A stretch of DNA of 64,000 nt from Paulownia fortunei (Eukaryota > Streptophyta > Magnoliopsida > Lamiales > Paulowniaceae). The stretch is taken from NCBI GenBank assembly GCA_019321725.1, contig CM033108.1, positions 12,728,060 to 12,792,059 on the forward strand, written 5' to 3'. Positions 34,943 to 45,602 of this stretch are shown here, one piece after another. Position numbers and translations under genes: made by a program. Positions within the stretch are counted from its first letter, which is position 1. Every line of letters starts with the position of its first letter. The notes under the pieces are model-generated. The model saw only the letters and a program-made list of their open reading frames with translations. It did not search any database and was not told where the DNA came from.

Positions 34943-36155
34943 TTCTACAACTTTAAGGTTGCAACCAACTTATTTGTAGATAAGTTAATAACCTTTCTCG
35001 TCAAATCCAAGGTCATCACAGGAAGTTGGTGAAGTAAAAAATTCAAGTTATATTTATAAAAAAGTATGGAGTTTATGTGAAATCAAAAATATATGAACAA
35101 TTAATGTATGGGTTTAGATAAAAAAAAATAATAATAATAAAATACTTAAACAATTAGGGATCCACTCTTAGTTTTCCTCCATCAAGGATTCATTTTTCCT
35201 CACAAAATAAAATTTAGAAAGACATAATAAAAGTAACAAAGACTAAAAATATAAGAGAAACTAGAGAATGCATTTCTATTACTACTAGAAAACTTACAAT
35301 ACTAGAAAACATACAAACTAGATAACTTAGCCTAAAGAAACCCTCTACCCCCTCCCTTACAAGCTGAATACATGGCCTATTTATAGTACTTGGAGTAAGC
35401 TAGAGGCCAAACAAATAATGGAGGGGTTAATCAAGTGGTATGCTAGTTGCCAAGAGTTGGTAAGTTGTTACACAAATTTCTCAACCACTGAATTGAATTA
35501 CATTTTTCGGTCAGATACAGCCAGAGTTTGAAGATACGTAAAGAATAAAAATTGTAGATCTTTCAACGCTGATATATTTCATATATCTTTTGTCAAATTT
35601 GGCGATCGGATGAAGGAGATATGGTCAAATTACCGAGTCATGTCCAAGAGCCGCCCTGTAACATCAGCAGCAACTTGCAGCCTATGGTTTTACCATTTCA
35701 ACACATTTTCACACCATCTTGTCTTCAGCAAACTTGTTTATTTACCTCTTGGGTATAACATATCCGAATTTCAGACCAAATAAATTTGGGCTCAAGATAT
35801 ATAACCGAATTGGTAAAATAAGTCAATACTGGGCTGAACTCTGATCTGAATTTTGGTGATCCATTTTGTGTAATTACTTGGACGAATTTTCTGCTATCAT
35901 CAAGACTGAATTGGGCTGAGCCTCCAACATAAAAGTTGTACCTCTATCTCTTGGCTTTCAAATGAAACAAGCTTCAGGTCCATAGAGCTTTTGATCATGA
36001 AGTTATGCTCAAATTACAAAAACTGCACAAGTCTGAAACATGCTTCCATTTATTCCCTAACACAAAACATTAATAAAACAAGAATATTAACAAGAATAAA
36101 GCAAGAAAAGTATAAAGGATTTGATATAAAAATATGTCAAAATATGCACTTATCA
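34943..36155 (-). repeat. Athila-like LTR B (3' LTR of copy 2)
   Basis: Ends GCACTTATCA at 36155 directly against the polypurine tract. In element orientation it therefore begins TGATAAGTGC. It aligns with LTRs A and C but lacks their central ~390 bp; the junction is near 35166, where GGATCCACTCTTAG meets TTTTCCTCCATC. Confidence 0.75.
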
Positions 36156-36196
36156 AATTCCCCCACACTTAACCCTTGCTTGTCCTCGAGCAAGCT
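36156..36196 (-). other. Polypurine tract and conserved hairpin
   Basis: On the minus strand AAGTGTGGGGGAATT abuts the 3' LTR, a typical plus-strand primer of this group. Just upstream is an inverted repeat GCTTG/CAAGC around TCCTCGAG (36178-36195), a GAGGACAAGC-type signature seen next to the PPT in many Athila/Tat elements. The LTR at the window's right edge has the same arrangement. Confidence 0.7.
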
Positions 36197-37929
36197 TAAA
36201 ACAAACATAAACTAATCCACTTTCGTAGGAAATCACGATTGCATTTAGCATATGCAACAAGCCTTTAAACCCTAGGTGGCCCATAGAGGACGAGTTATAG
36301 TCTCGTGAAGGTTTCCAGCAGTGATACCTACAAACACCTATAATAACTATCTTCCAACTTTTATTCTCATGAAGCAACAAAGTAATATGGAAATAAAATC
36401 AAACAAGTGTTGAGTTTAACTCTTAGTCATTCAAAAATCAATACATTTCCACAATAATCATACTCAAGTGTGTGTGTGGACAGTTAATGTCAATAGTGAT
36501 GAAACTATGCATGTTTCAAATAAGTGAATTCTCATAAAACCTTACAAAACCATCACCAATCTCTAACAGAAAAGTTAAACATCATAGGCTCTTCCTTTGG
36601 TGCAAATCTCCACTACACTGAAGGCACCACACGAAATCAAAAGGTCTTTAACAAAGGTTGTAATGGGGCCAAAGGGTGGTGATGTAGCTAAGAAATAAAA
36701 GGATAGGATGCAACAAAGGTTCTAAAAACTTCATGGAATCAGAGACATAAAATTTATCGATAAAGAATTCTCCAACTCCACAAATTTCACACTGGAGTCT
36801 ATTGTTATTGAATTGGACCCCTCTTATTCATCTTGCAACATCTCATTTTTAGTTGCAACTTGTAGCACTTTGCAAATTTTTTTTTTTTATGTTTTTTTCT
36901 TTTTTTTCTTTTTTTTTTTCTTTTTTTTTTTTAAGAAAACTCCCCCACACTTATCTTCTATCCCAACCTAAATTTCTTTTGTAAGTCCAAGCTTTCAATT
37001 GAATGTCTCTTAAACTCCAATCATTTTTAGAACAAGGGTTGGATAATAGTGTATTTAGGTTAGGTAAAAAGATATGGTTAAAAAAAAATATATTTATTTA
37101 TTGTAAGGCTCAAAGTGGTTTACTAGGGGGATTTTCTTTAAATATCATATAGGGAACAAGCTGATTTGGCAATGGTGCTAGAAAGCCTAATGCCTTAATC
37201 ATTTTTCTAGTGGTGCACTATCAGTCGTTCGCCTCGACAGACCAAAAGTAAAAGTTCTAATACTCAACCCCTACATGTTGAAGATTCAAGTGATGATTAG
37301 AGTAAGGGCATAAGAACTATATATTTTGACATGATTGTCTTCACACTAAATAACATAACTATTTGTGCAAAATAAAATTTGAGTATAATTATCGCAAAAA
37401 TATATTAACCAAATAACAACATCAAAGTCCAAAACAACACCCATCATCATTAAACCATATTATTCATGCTTAATTTTAATCATTGAAGTTGGAAGAACCT
37501 ATACGACTCAAAAAAAATATTGGTAATTCACAAACACTTGTTAAAAACTTTACAAACCTGCCATATTATGCAAAAAATAGGGATGCGTCTCAAGAGTGTT
37601 ACAATTACCCTTTACTCAGCCACCTTTTTTCATGCTTTCAACGGACCCAGCAAAAAAAAACACGCTTGATTTATTTATTTATTTATTTTTATTTTTTTTA
37701 TTTTTTTTTTTTATTTATTATATATTTTTTTAAATACTAAAAAAAAAACACATTGAATATACAAGTCATGATATCAATTATCTCCCCCCAACCTAATCGA
37801 GACATTGTCCCCAATGTCAAAAATAGATAGAAAGTAAAGTTTGAAAGATATCACCTGAAATGCGGCTAATAAAGCTGAAACAACAAAAAAAACACACATA
37901 CTATTAGATAAAATCATTAACAATAAGTA
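36197..37929 (-). other. Element 2 untranslated region between LOG gene and PPT
   Basis: Noncoding 1.7 kb. Contains a T-rich stretch (about 36876-36932) and a TTTA/T-rich low-complexity tract (about 37669-37735). The open frames here (35991-36215, 36153-36380, 37483-37740) have no recognisable domains and are not conserved in copy 1. Confidence 0.5.
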
Positions 37930-38579
37930 TCACAGACTGAGAGTCAAATTCAATTTGCGTTTTCGACCATTGTTCCTATTGGACCAATCCACATTGGCCA
38001 AGACTGGATCAGGTTTTGGCACATATGCTAGAAGTTGATCAATCAGCTGGTCAGGTGTTGGAGCAGAAATGATGATTCTTCTCGCAGAAGTTGAAATAAA
38101 CCTTTTTTCGCAGCATGATCTACAAAAGATAGCAAACCATCATAAAAACCATTAACATTAAGAATACCTATAGGTTTTTGGTGAATGTTGAGTTGTGCCC
38201 AAGAGACAATTTGGAATAATTCTTCCAGTGTACCAAAACCGCCAGGTAGAATGATGAATGCATCCGCATTGTTTACCATATTAGGCATTCTGTCCTGAAT
38301 GTGTGACACTTTCAGCTCATCTCCAATGGTCATACCTGTGATATTCTGTACTGTTAAACATTTTGGGATAACTCCCAAACTTTGACACCTCCTACATAAG
38401 CAGAAATGCAACACTCCCATTAACCCCAAACTGCCTCCCCCATACACTAAATGAATTTTTCTTTCTGCTAAAGTTCTACCAAGATTATTGGCTGCCCCTA
38501 TAAACTCACCATTTTTTCCTAGATTGGATCCACAAAAAACACAAATGGAATTAAATTTGCGAGTTGAAGAAACTTCCAT
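37930..38579 (-). CDS. LOG-like: LOG-type cytokinin riboside 5'-monophosphate phosphoribohydrolase, inside retrotransposon
   Basis: LOG enzymes cut the ribose phosphate from cytokinin nucleotides and release active free cytokinin in the cytosol. The start chosen is ATG 38579 (MEVSSTRKFN), because copy 1 shares it and family N-termini fit; an in-frame ATG at 38609 lies 10 codons upstream. Seen in order: ICVFCGSNLG, LVYGGGSLGLMG, LGVIPK, ITGMTIGDE, the conserved Arg in HIQDRMPNM, the catalytic loop LPGGFGTLEELFQ, IVSWAQLNIHQKPIGILN and YDGLLSFVDHA. A one-base loss near 38099 diverts the frame to a stop at 38043. The normal family tail (ISAPTPDQLIDQLLAYVP) follows in the next frame to a stop at 37930-37932. 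A second compensated shift scrambles ~12 residues after GLMG. Overall size (~216 codons) equals a complete LOG. There are no introns, unlike host LOG genes, which points to capture from RNA. As it stands it is probably inactive. Confidence 0.88.
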
Positions 38580-38876
38580 TTTTTTTTTTTTTGAAAATAA
38601 GTTGTGCAAAAATAGAGTGAGTACGGTGATATTTATTGAGGTGTGAACAGGGAATACATTTATTGCATGTCTTTTCTTTTGTCAAAAAGGTTGAAAATAA
38701 GGACACATACGAAATTTAAAAATTACCTACTACCACGTGTATGTACATGTAGTTGTGATTGTGGCTCACATCTTCCTCTGGTTTTACGTCCAGTAACGGC
38801 TTAAACGCCCTCTATGGGTCGAGGATATGCTTCCCATCCAGTTTTCTTATAAACTGGCAAACAGGGTCTTTTAATG

Positions 38877-39369
38877 TCAGATTCCAAGACTATAAAGCTC
38901 ATATTCATTTCGAAAACGATCCCATAAATCAAGAATTGCACGTTGTACCAATCCACATGAATGCGTCTCAAGAGTCAATATAATGTGATCTAAAGACTCC
39001 TTACTCAGTCCATCCATAATGAATTTAAGTTTATCTTCTCGATTTTTAGAGACCATTCCTAAAGAACGACACTTTGTGTTGCAAGTCCATCTAGCACAAA
39101 TATGACAAACTTTCATTTTTTTCGCCCTTCGTTTTTTTGAATATGTGCTTTTACCAAAACCAGACATGTATCTAGTAAGCAAATCTGGAAACTCATGTGA
39201 AAACTCACCTGCCCTTACCTTTGCTTCAATTAATCCATCGTATGTCCTCCGGAATGCCCTTGTGCATAAGCATCCTCAATCTTTCAATCCTGATTTTATA
39301 AATTTTCAAAATTGCATTTTTAGGAAGAAAAGGAAATCGCTTCTTGAGAGTTAGAAATATGTCACCCAT
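38877..39369 (-). CDS. Small basic four-cysteine (zinc-finger-like) protein of the retrotransposon, one frameshift
   Basis: Lies 200 bp after pol and 300 bp before the LOG gene. ATG 39369 starts MGDIFLTLKKRFPFLPKN, a helical N-terminal part (~45 residues). A frameshift near 39226 leads into LLTRYMSGFGKSTY, then a basic run SKKRRAKK. Five residues after the RRA comes CHIC, with two more Cys within 10 residues (C-x2-C-x4-C-x3-C), then a ~55-residue C-terminal part ending at 38877. Total is ~160 codons. The order helical N-part, G-K/R-S-x-Y, Arg/Lys cluster, CHxC finger resembles the cysteine-rich nucleic-acid-binding proteins of carlaviruses and relatives, several of which suppress RNA silencing. 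That link is pattern recognition on my part and needs a profile search. Alternatives are a host zinc-finger fragment or a divergent element-specific protein. Confidence 0.55.
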
Positions 39370-39572
39370 TTTGAAAATAACAAGAAAAGAGAATGAGAAA
39401 AACAAAGAAAATTTGTACAAAGATTTCAGTTGTTTGGGAAACTGACAAGTCCGACTTTTATAGCCACGGAGTACCGTTATCCGCCATTTAACCGGAAAAG
39501 AAAAAATAAAAAAATAAAAGAAGAAGAAGAGAGAAAAAAAAATAATGTCAGATAAAAAAAATATATACAACA

Positions 39573-42560
39573 CTAATCATAACAAGGGTTAGAAAGAAAA
39601 AGAATTTCCTCTTGTGAAAATTGATTTTCTAGAAATGGTTTAACTCTTTGTCCATTTACTTTGAATATGTTACCATTTCTAGGATTCTCAATGTCAATCG
39701 CCCCATAAGGATATACTTTTTTTACAACAAAAGGACCACTCCACCTTGATCTCAATTTTCCAGGAAACAAATGCAATCGAGAATTATAAAGCAAAACCTT
39801 TTGACCAACCTCAAATTTTTTCTTGAAATTTTATTATCATGAAAATCTTTGATTCTTGCTTTATAAATTTTAGAATTCTCATATGCATCATTTCTCAGTT
39901 CTTCAAGTTCATTGATTTGCAATTTGCGCAATTTTGAAGCTTCATCAAGGTTGAAGTTAAACATTTTGATTGCCCAATAAGCTTTATGTTCAAGTTCAAC
40001 AGGTAAATGACAAGGTTTTCCATAAACTATCCTATAAGGAGACATGCCTAATGATGTTTTGAAAGCAGTTCTATATGCCCAAAGTGTATCGGTAAGTCTA
40101 AGAGACCAATCTTTACGGTTTGGGTTAACTGTTTTCTCCAAAATTTGTTTTATCTCCCTATTTGCAAGTTCAACTTGTCCATTTGTCTGAGGATGATAAG
40201 GGGTTGCAACTTATGTATGATTCCATATTTCTTCATTAAAGTTTCGAAAACTTTGTTACAAAAAATGTTTCCCCCATCACTGATAATAGATCTAGGAATT
40301 CCAAATCGACTTAAAATATTTTCTTTCAAAAATTTTATCACTATTTTGTGATCATTGTTTCGACAAAGAATTGCCTCGATCCATTTTGAAACATAATCTA
40401 TGGCAACCAATATGTAAAGAAAACCAAATGATAATGGAAATGGCCCCATAAAATCAATACCCCAACAGTCAAAGATTTCAATCACTAGGATAGGGTGTAG
40501 GGGCATCATATTTCTCTTTGAAAGGGACCCCAACTTTTGACAATTTTCACAACTTTTGCAGAAAGTGTAAGTATCTTTGAAAAGAGTTGGCCAATAAAAT
40601 CCACATTGCAAGATTTTTGCAGTAGTTTTCTTTACAGAAAAATGACCACCACATGCTTCTGAATGACAAAATTTGACAATATTACCTATCTCATTGTCAG
40701 GCACACATCTTCGAAAGATTTGATCCGGACAATATTTGAATAGGTATGGATCATCCCAATAAAAATTTTAACCTCAGTCAAAAACTTCTTTTTATCTTGA
40801 GAGTTCCAATGTGATGGCATCTTTCCTGTTACAAGAAAATTAACAATGTCAGCAAACCAAGGTAAAATAGAAACGTTAAATAATTGTTCATCAGGGAAAG
40901 TGTCATTAATTGGTGTGGTTTGAAATGAGTCATCACAAACAAGTCTCGACAAATGATCAGCCACTACATTCTCTACTCTCTTTTTATCTCGAATAGTAAC
41001 ATTAAATTCCTGGAGTAAGAGAATCCACCTAATCAGTCTTGGTTTAGCATCTTTTTTTGACAAAAGATATTTCAAAGCTGCATGATCACTGAAAACAATA
41101 ATTGGTGAGCCAACAAGATAAGATCGAAATTTATCCAATGCAAAAACTACAGCAAGTAATTCTTTTTCAGTTGTTGTATAATTCAATTGAGCACCATTTA
41201 AAGTTTTACTTGTATAGTAAATAACATATGGTTTTTTATCTTTTCTTTGTCCCAAGACAGCTCCAACAGCATAATCACTAGCATCACACATTATTTCAAA
41301 AGGTAAAGTCAAATCTGGAGGCTGCATGATTGGAGCAGACGTAAGCATGCTTTTAAGCTTAACAAAAGCATTTTCACAGTTTTCAGTCCATTCAAAAATA
41401 GTGTCTTTTGTTAGAAGATTACACAAAGGTTTAGATATTATACTAAAATCTTTGATAAATCTTCTATAAAAACCAGCATGTCCTAAAAATGATCTAATCT
41501 CCTTCACAGTCTTTGGTGTTGGCAAATTGGCAATTAACTCAATTTTAGATTTATCAACCTCAATACCTTCTGATGATATAATGTGTCCAAGAACAATACC
41601 AGTTGTTACCATGAAGTGACATTTCTCCCAATTGAGCACAAGATTCTTTTCTTCACACCTGATCAAAACTTTTTCTAAATTAGATAAGCAATCATCAAAT
41701 GAATTACCAAAAATAGAAAAATCATCCATGAAGACTTCAAGAAAACATTCAACCATGTCACTAAAAATACTAAGCATACATCGTTGGAATGTAGCTGGTG
41801 CATTACATAATCCAAAAGGCATCATTCGATATGCAAAAGTACCAAAAGGACATGTAAAAGTTGTTTTCTCTTGATCTTCAAGTGCAATTGCAATTTGGTT
41901 ATATCCAGAATATCCATCTAAAAAGCAATAAAATTCGTGTCCTGCAACTCTTTCTAAAATTTGATCCATGAAAGGTAATGGAAAATGATCTTTTCTAGTG
42001 ACTGAGTTGAGTTTTCTATAGTCAATGCACATTCGCCAACCAGTAACAACCCTAGTTGGAATTAATTCATCATTCTCATTCTTGACTACAGTAACTCCAG
42101 ATTTCTTAGGTACAACTTGAGTCGGACTTACCCATTTGCTATTAGAAATAGAATAAATGATTCCATTATCTAAGAGTTTAATGACTTCATTTCTTACTAC
42201 TTCTTTCATATTAGGATTTAGCCTTCGTTGCATTTCTCTAGATGGTTTAGCATTTTCCTCTAGATAGATGTTATGTGTGCAAATGAAAGGATTAATACCT
42301 TTAATATCAGCAATGGTCCATCCTAAAGCATTCTTATGCATTTTCAGAGTTTCGATCAACTTACCTTCTTGATATGCATCGAGTTTGGAAGAAATTATTA
42401 CTGGAAAAGTTTCATTCTCACCAAGAAAGAGTATTTCAAATTAACTGGCAAAGGTTTCAATTCAACCACGGGAGTTTTAATACTTGATGGAATAGATTTT
42501 ACTGTTGATGATGAAAGTTCTTCGAACCTTGGCTTCCAAAAATATTTTTCTTGTACCTGC
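39573..42560 (-). pseudogene. pol: Athila-like pol: RT, RNase H, integrase (element 2)
   Basis: The main open frame 42359-40686 (557 residues) carries the [29 protein letters not shown], the catalytic FMDD at residues 210-213 (about 41732), and [12 protein letters not shown]. RNase H follows with [14 protein letters not shown] (Asp ~359), TEKELLA (Glu ~400) and [10 protein letters not shown] (Asp ~425). After a frameshift near 40700 the integrase follows (40704-40150). It has a zinc-binding part (FCHSEACGGH, CKSCENCQ), the first catalytic Asp in WGIDFMGPF and the second in ISDGG. Another frameshift near 40200 precedes the catalytic Glu region and the C-terminal part (40141-39752, then 39794-39573: [24 protein letters not shown]). 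RT and RNase H look catalytically complete, but the two frameshifts break the polyprotein. No chromodomain. Confidence 0.9.
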
Positions 42561-42599
42561 AAAAATTGCTTCCAACAATGAAATATTAATCTTGACTTT

Positions 42600-44099
42600 T
42601 TTAAAAAACTTCAAAGATTTCAGTATTTGAGTTCAATTTCTGAGTCACTTGTAATTATTGAGGAAAGGGTGCTAGAGGTAAATATTTTTCTTTTTCATCA
42701 TTTTTACACTTACCTTCATCGTCAAGACTATTTCCATTCTTCATTTCTGGAGGTGGATTAGAAACTTTCTCCTTGGAATGAATAGTCTTATCAATAATTT
42801 TTCCATTCTAAAGAGTTGTGGCTGAACTAGCCTCCTTGACTAAATTTTCACCTGAAGAAGAAACATGACACTAAGTGGAAGGATTAGGTGAGGTTGAGTA
42901 GAAAATTTACCTTTTTCATGAGTACGCAAAGAAGTTGTTAGTGTTGAAAGTGTGCTTTTGATTTCATTGATAGCTTGTGAAGTCTGATTATTGATGTTTG
43001 TTTGTTCATGCATAAACACTTGCAAAGTCTCCTCAAAGAATTTTATATGTGGAGCTGGATAAGAAGAAAAGTTTGGTGGTTTTTGTAATGCAGTGGTTGG
43101 GTACGGTAATCATCTCACCAACTAAAATTGGGATGATTTCTCCATTGTGGACTGTAAGTTTCAGAATATGAAAAATGAAAAGGTGTTCATAAAATTTGCT
43201 TGTACTGGAATGTTTGGACATTCATTGGTGGAGTGCCCCAAAAGTTCACAATTGCTACAAACTTACTTCTCTTGCACAAATTTGATTTTCTTTACTTTTT
43301 TAAGTTCCATAGCTTCAACTTTTCTTGTTAAACTAGCAATCTTAGCATTTAGATCATTTTCTTGCCAAGGTAATATTTTTCTTTATTACTATTAGCAAGA
43401 TTAGATCTACTAGAACCTTCAGAAGAATTAATACTATGCCATGATTGAGAGTTTTCTGCCAAATGATCTAGATATTTTAGGGCTTCATCAGGTTCTTTAT
43501 CAAGAAACTCACAATTTCACATTGTTTCAACAAATTATTTTATTTCAAAAGTTAAACCCTCATAAAATAAACTAATTAAACACTATGTTTCAAAACCATG
43601 ATGTGGGCATGAATTCAACAAATGTTTAAATCTTTCCCAACATGAAAGAAAGCTTCATTAGAATTTTGAGAAAAAAATTGAATTTGTCTTTCCAAAGTAT
43701 TAGTTTTATGAGTTGAAAAGAATTTTTTAAAACTTCAATCTGCATTTCTTGCCAAATGCCAATTAACCTAGGTTTTAAAGAATTAAGCCAAGTTTTTGTT
43801 TTATCTTTTAAAGAAAAAGAAAATAATTTGAGCTTAACAATCTCATTTTTGCAAGTTTGATCATCAAAAGTGGCACATATTTTATCAAATTCTTTCAAAT
43901 GAAAGTAAGGGCCTTCAGAGTCTAAACCATGGACATTAGGAAGTAAAGGAATTATATATGGCTTGAATTGAAAGTTATTTGCATTAAGAGGAAAAATGAA
44001 ATAAGAATGGGAAGAATTTCGAGGAGATTGCAAGTAATAATACATGGTACGCACCTATTGATTCACATTTTTTTTCTGAATACTTTCATTTTCAGCCAT
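42600..44099 (-). pseudogene. gag: Athila-like gag, protease missing (element 2)
   Basis: The probable start is ATG 44099 (MAENESIQ) with a stop at codon 15. The retrotransposon gag domain is read at 43990-43630: FQFKPYIIPLLPNVHGL, HLKEFDKICATF, LKLFSFSLKDKTKTWLNSLKP. A CCHC zinc knuckle C-S-N-C-x4-H-x4-C lies near 43255-43212. A Ser/Thr/Asn-rich linker (43025-42840) follows, then ~100 codons rich in Lys and Glu. The sequence then passes directly into the linker before RT (YKKNIF near 42545), and no DSGA/DLGA protease motif is found. Protease and surrounding sequence have been deleted. Several stops and frameshifts. Confidence 0.8.
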
Positions 44100-44275
44100 G
44101 GAGGAAATATGTGGAGATGATTCAAATAAATTTCCAAATAAAGTTTCAGAATTATTTTTAACTAAATGCCGAGAATTATGACTGCGATACCATAAAACCA
44201 TATATCCATAAAGAAAATAAACAAACTATATCTACAAAGAAAAAATATTAACAAACCTGAACACTTATCTTGCCT

Positions 44276-44293
44276 TCCCTAGCAATGACACAA
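44276..44293 (-). other. Athila-like primer-binding site
   Basis: Plus strand TCCCTAGCAATGACACAA reads on the minus strand as a decayed version of the TGGCGCCGTTGCCGGGGA-type site (tRNA-Asp) used by Athila/Tat elements. Most differences are C-to-T or G-to-A, as from methylated cytosine decay. It lies next to LTR C. Confidence 0.6.
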
Positions 44294-44298
44294 AAAAC

Positions 44299-45602
44299 TC
44301 ACTACAATCTTAAGGTTGAAAACCCAAGTGCAGGTTGTATTAAGTAATAAATTTTTCGTGAGTCCGAGGTTGATCCATAAGAAAGTTGCTTGAAGAATTC
44401 AGGATTATAATTCTCAAAAAATGGGATTTATGTGATTCAAAATATACGAAAAATTAATGTACGTTGTAACTAAAGAAAACCAAAGTAATAAAAGTACTGA
44501 GGATTAGGGATCCATTCTTAAATTTTGGATAGAGAAATGGTTATTTATTCTTTCTACCTTTCTTAATTGCCACTATTGGAATGCATACATAATGAAGGTT
44601 CCAATGGGAAGATATTATCAAATAGCTCATGCAATAAGGAAATCATGATATTGTCTTATTATTTGTAAATTATCTTTTAATGCCAACACTTATTTATGGG
44701 ATCAAGTATTTATGCACACCTTTGTCAAAAACAAGTCAAGGTTTCACATTAACAGTCGATGGGGCAGAATTGTACTATAAGCTAAATGAACCCAACTATT
44801 TGTTATGCCATTAGAGATACATAAATCAAGAATGACCACAAAATAAGTAGGATGTAGATCAAAACTCAAAATAAGAATACAACATACTTAAATATTTTCT
44901 ACCCTTATAACCGTTCCCCTTCCTCCATCAAGAGGTTCACCCTTTTTCCTCAACAAAATGAAATTTAGAAAGACAAAATAAAAGTAGGAAAGACTAAAAA
45001 TAGAAGTGAAACTAGAGAATGCAATTCTATTACTCTTAGAAAACTTACATTACTAGAAAACATACATACTAGAAAACTTAGCCTAAAGAAACCCTCTACC
45101 CCCTTTTTCTTACAAGCTTAACACATGGCGTATTTATAGTACTTGAAATAAGCTAGAGGCTAAACAAATAATGGAGGAGTTAATCAAGTGGTATGCTAGT
45201 TGCCAAGAGTTGGTAAGTTGTTACACCAAGTCCTTAAAATTCTCACATACCCAATTAAATTGCATTTTTAGGTCAAATACAACTAGATTTTGATGAGTAA
45301 AGAAAAAAAGTTGTCGATCTTTTGGTGTTAATATATTTTCATATATTATTTGTCAAATTTAGCTGTCGAATGAGGGATTTATGGTCAAATTACCGAATCA
45401 TGTCCAAGAGCTTTAACAACAGCAGCACATTACTGTAAATATGTTATACCATTTTAACATATCTTCTCACCATATTGTCTTCACCAAACTTGTTTATTTA
45501 CCTCTTGTGTATAACATAACCAAATATCTGCCTAAAATCAATTTGGGCTTAAGAGATATGACTTAATTAGTCAAATAAGTTAGTATTGGGCTAAACTCTG
45601 AA
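44299..45602 (-). repeat. Athila-like LTR C (5' LTR of copy 2, outer end truncated)
   Basis: Aligns with LTRs A and B from CACTACAATCTTAAGG to TGGGCTAAACTCTGA (45602). There similarity stops, although LTR B continues for ~320 bp. The promoter-side end of this LTR has therefore been lost and the element could not be transcribed normally. Confidence 0.75.

Larger units (their letters stand above)
34943..45602 (-). mobile_element. Athila-like gypsy element with LOG and zinc-finger accessory genes (copy 2)
   Basis: In element order (right to left): LTR C (45602-44299, outer end truncated), PBS, gag (44099-42600), RT/RNase H/integrase (42560-39573), a basic zinc-finger ORF (39369-38877), a LOG-type gene (38579-37930), a ~1.7-kb untranslated region, PPT (36170-36156) and LTR B (36155-34943). 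The RT sequence ([34 protein letters not shown]), the absence of a chromodomain, a TGATAAG LTR start and the GTGGGGG polypurine tract place it with Athila. Athila elements normally carry an env-like ORF where this one has the two accessory genes. Gag and pol are broken and the protease is missing, so it is nonautonomous. Confidence 0.88.

Noticed and set aside
39226..39573. Upstream part of the 115-residue frame as an env-like membrane protein (Phe-rich start)
   Set aside because: The Phe-rich 50 residues are translated A/T-rich spacer after pol; copy 1 lacks them, and the conserved ORF begins at the ATG at 39369. No env-type signal peptide or transmembrane pattern is shared by both copies.
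41632..41874. Plus-strand frames opposite Athila RT and other pol regions
   Set aside because: Antisense shadows of conserved pol codons.
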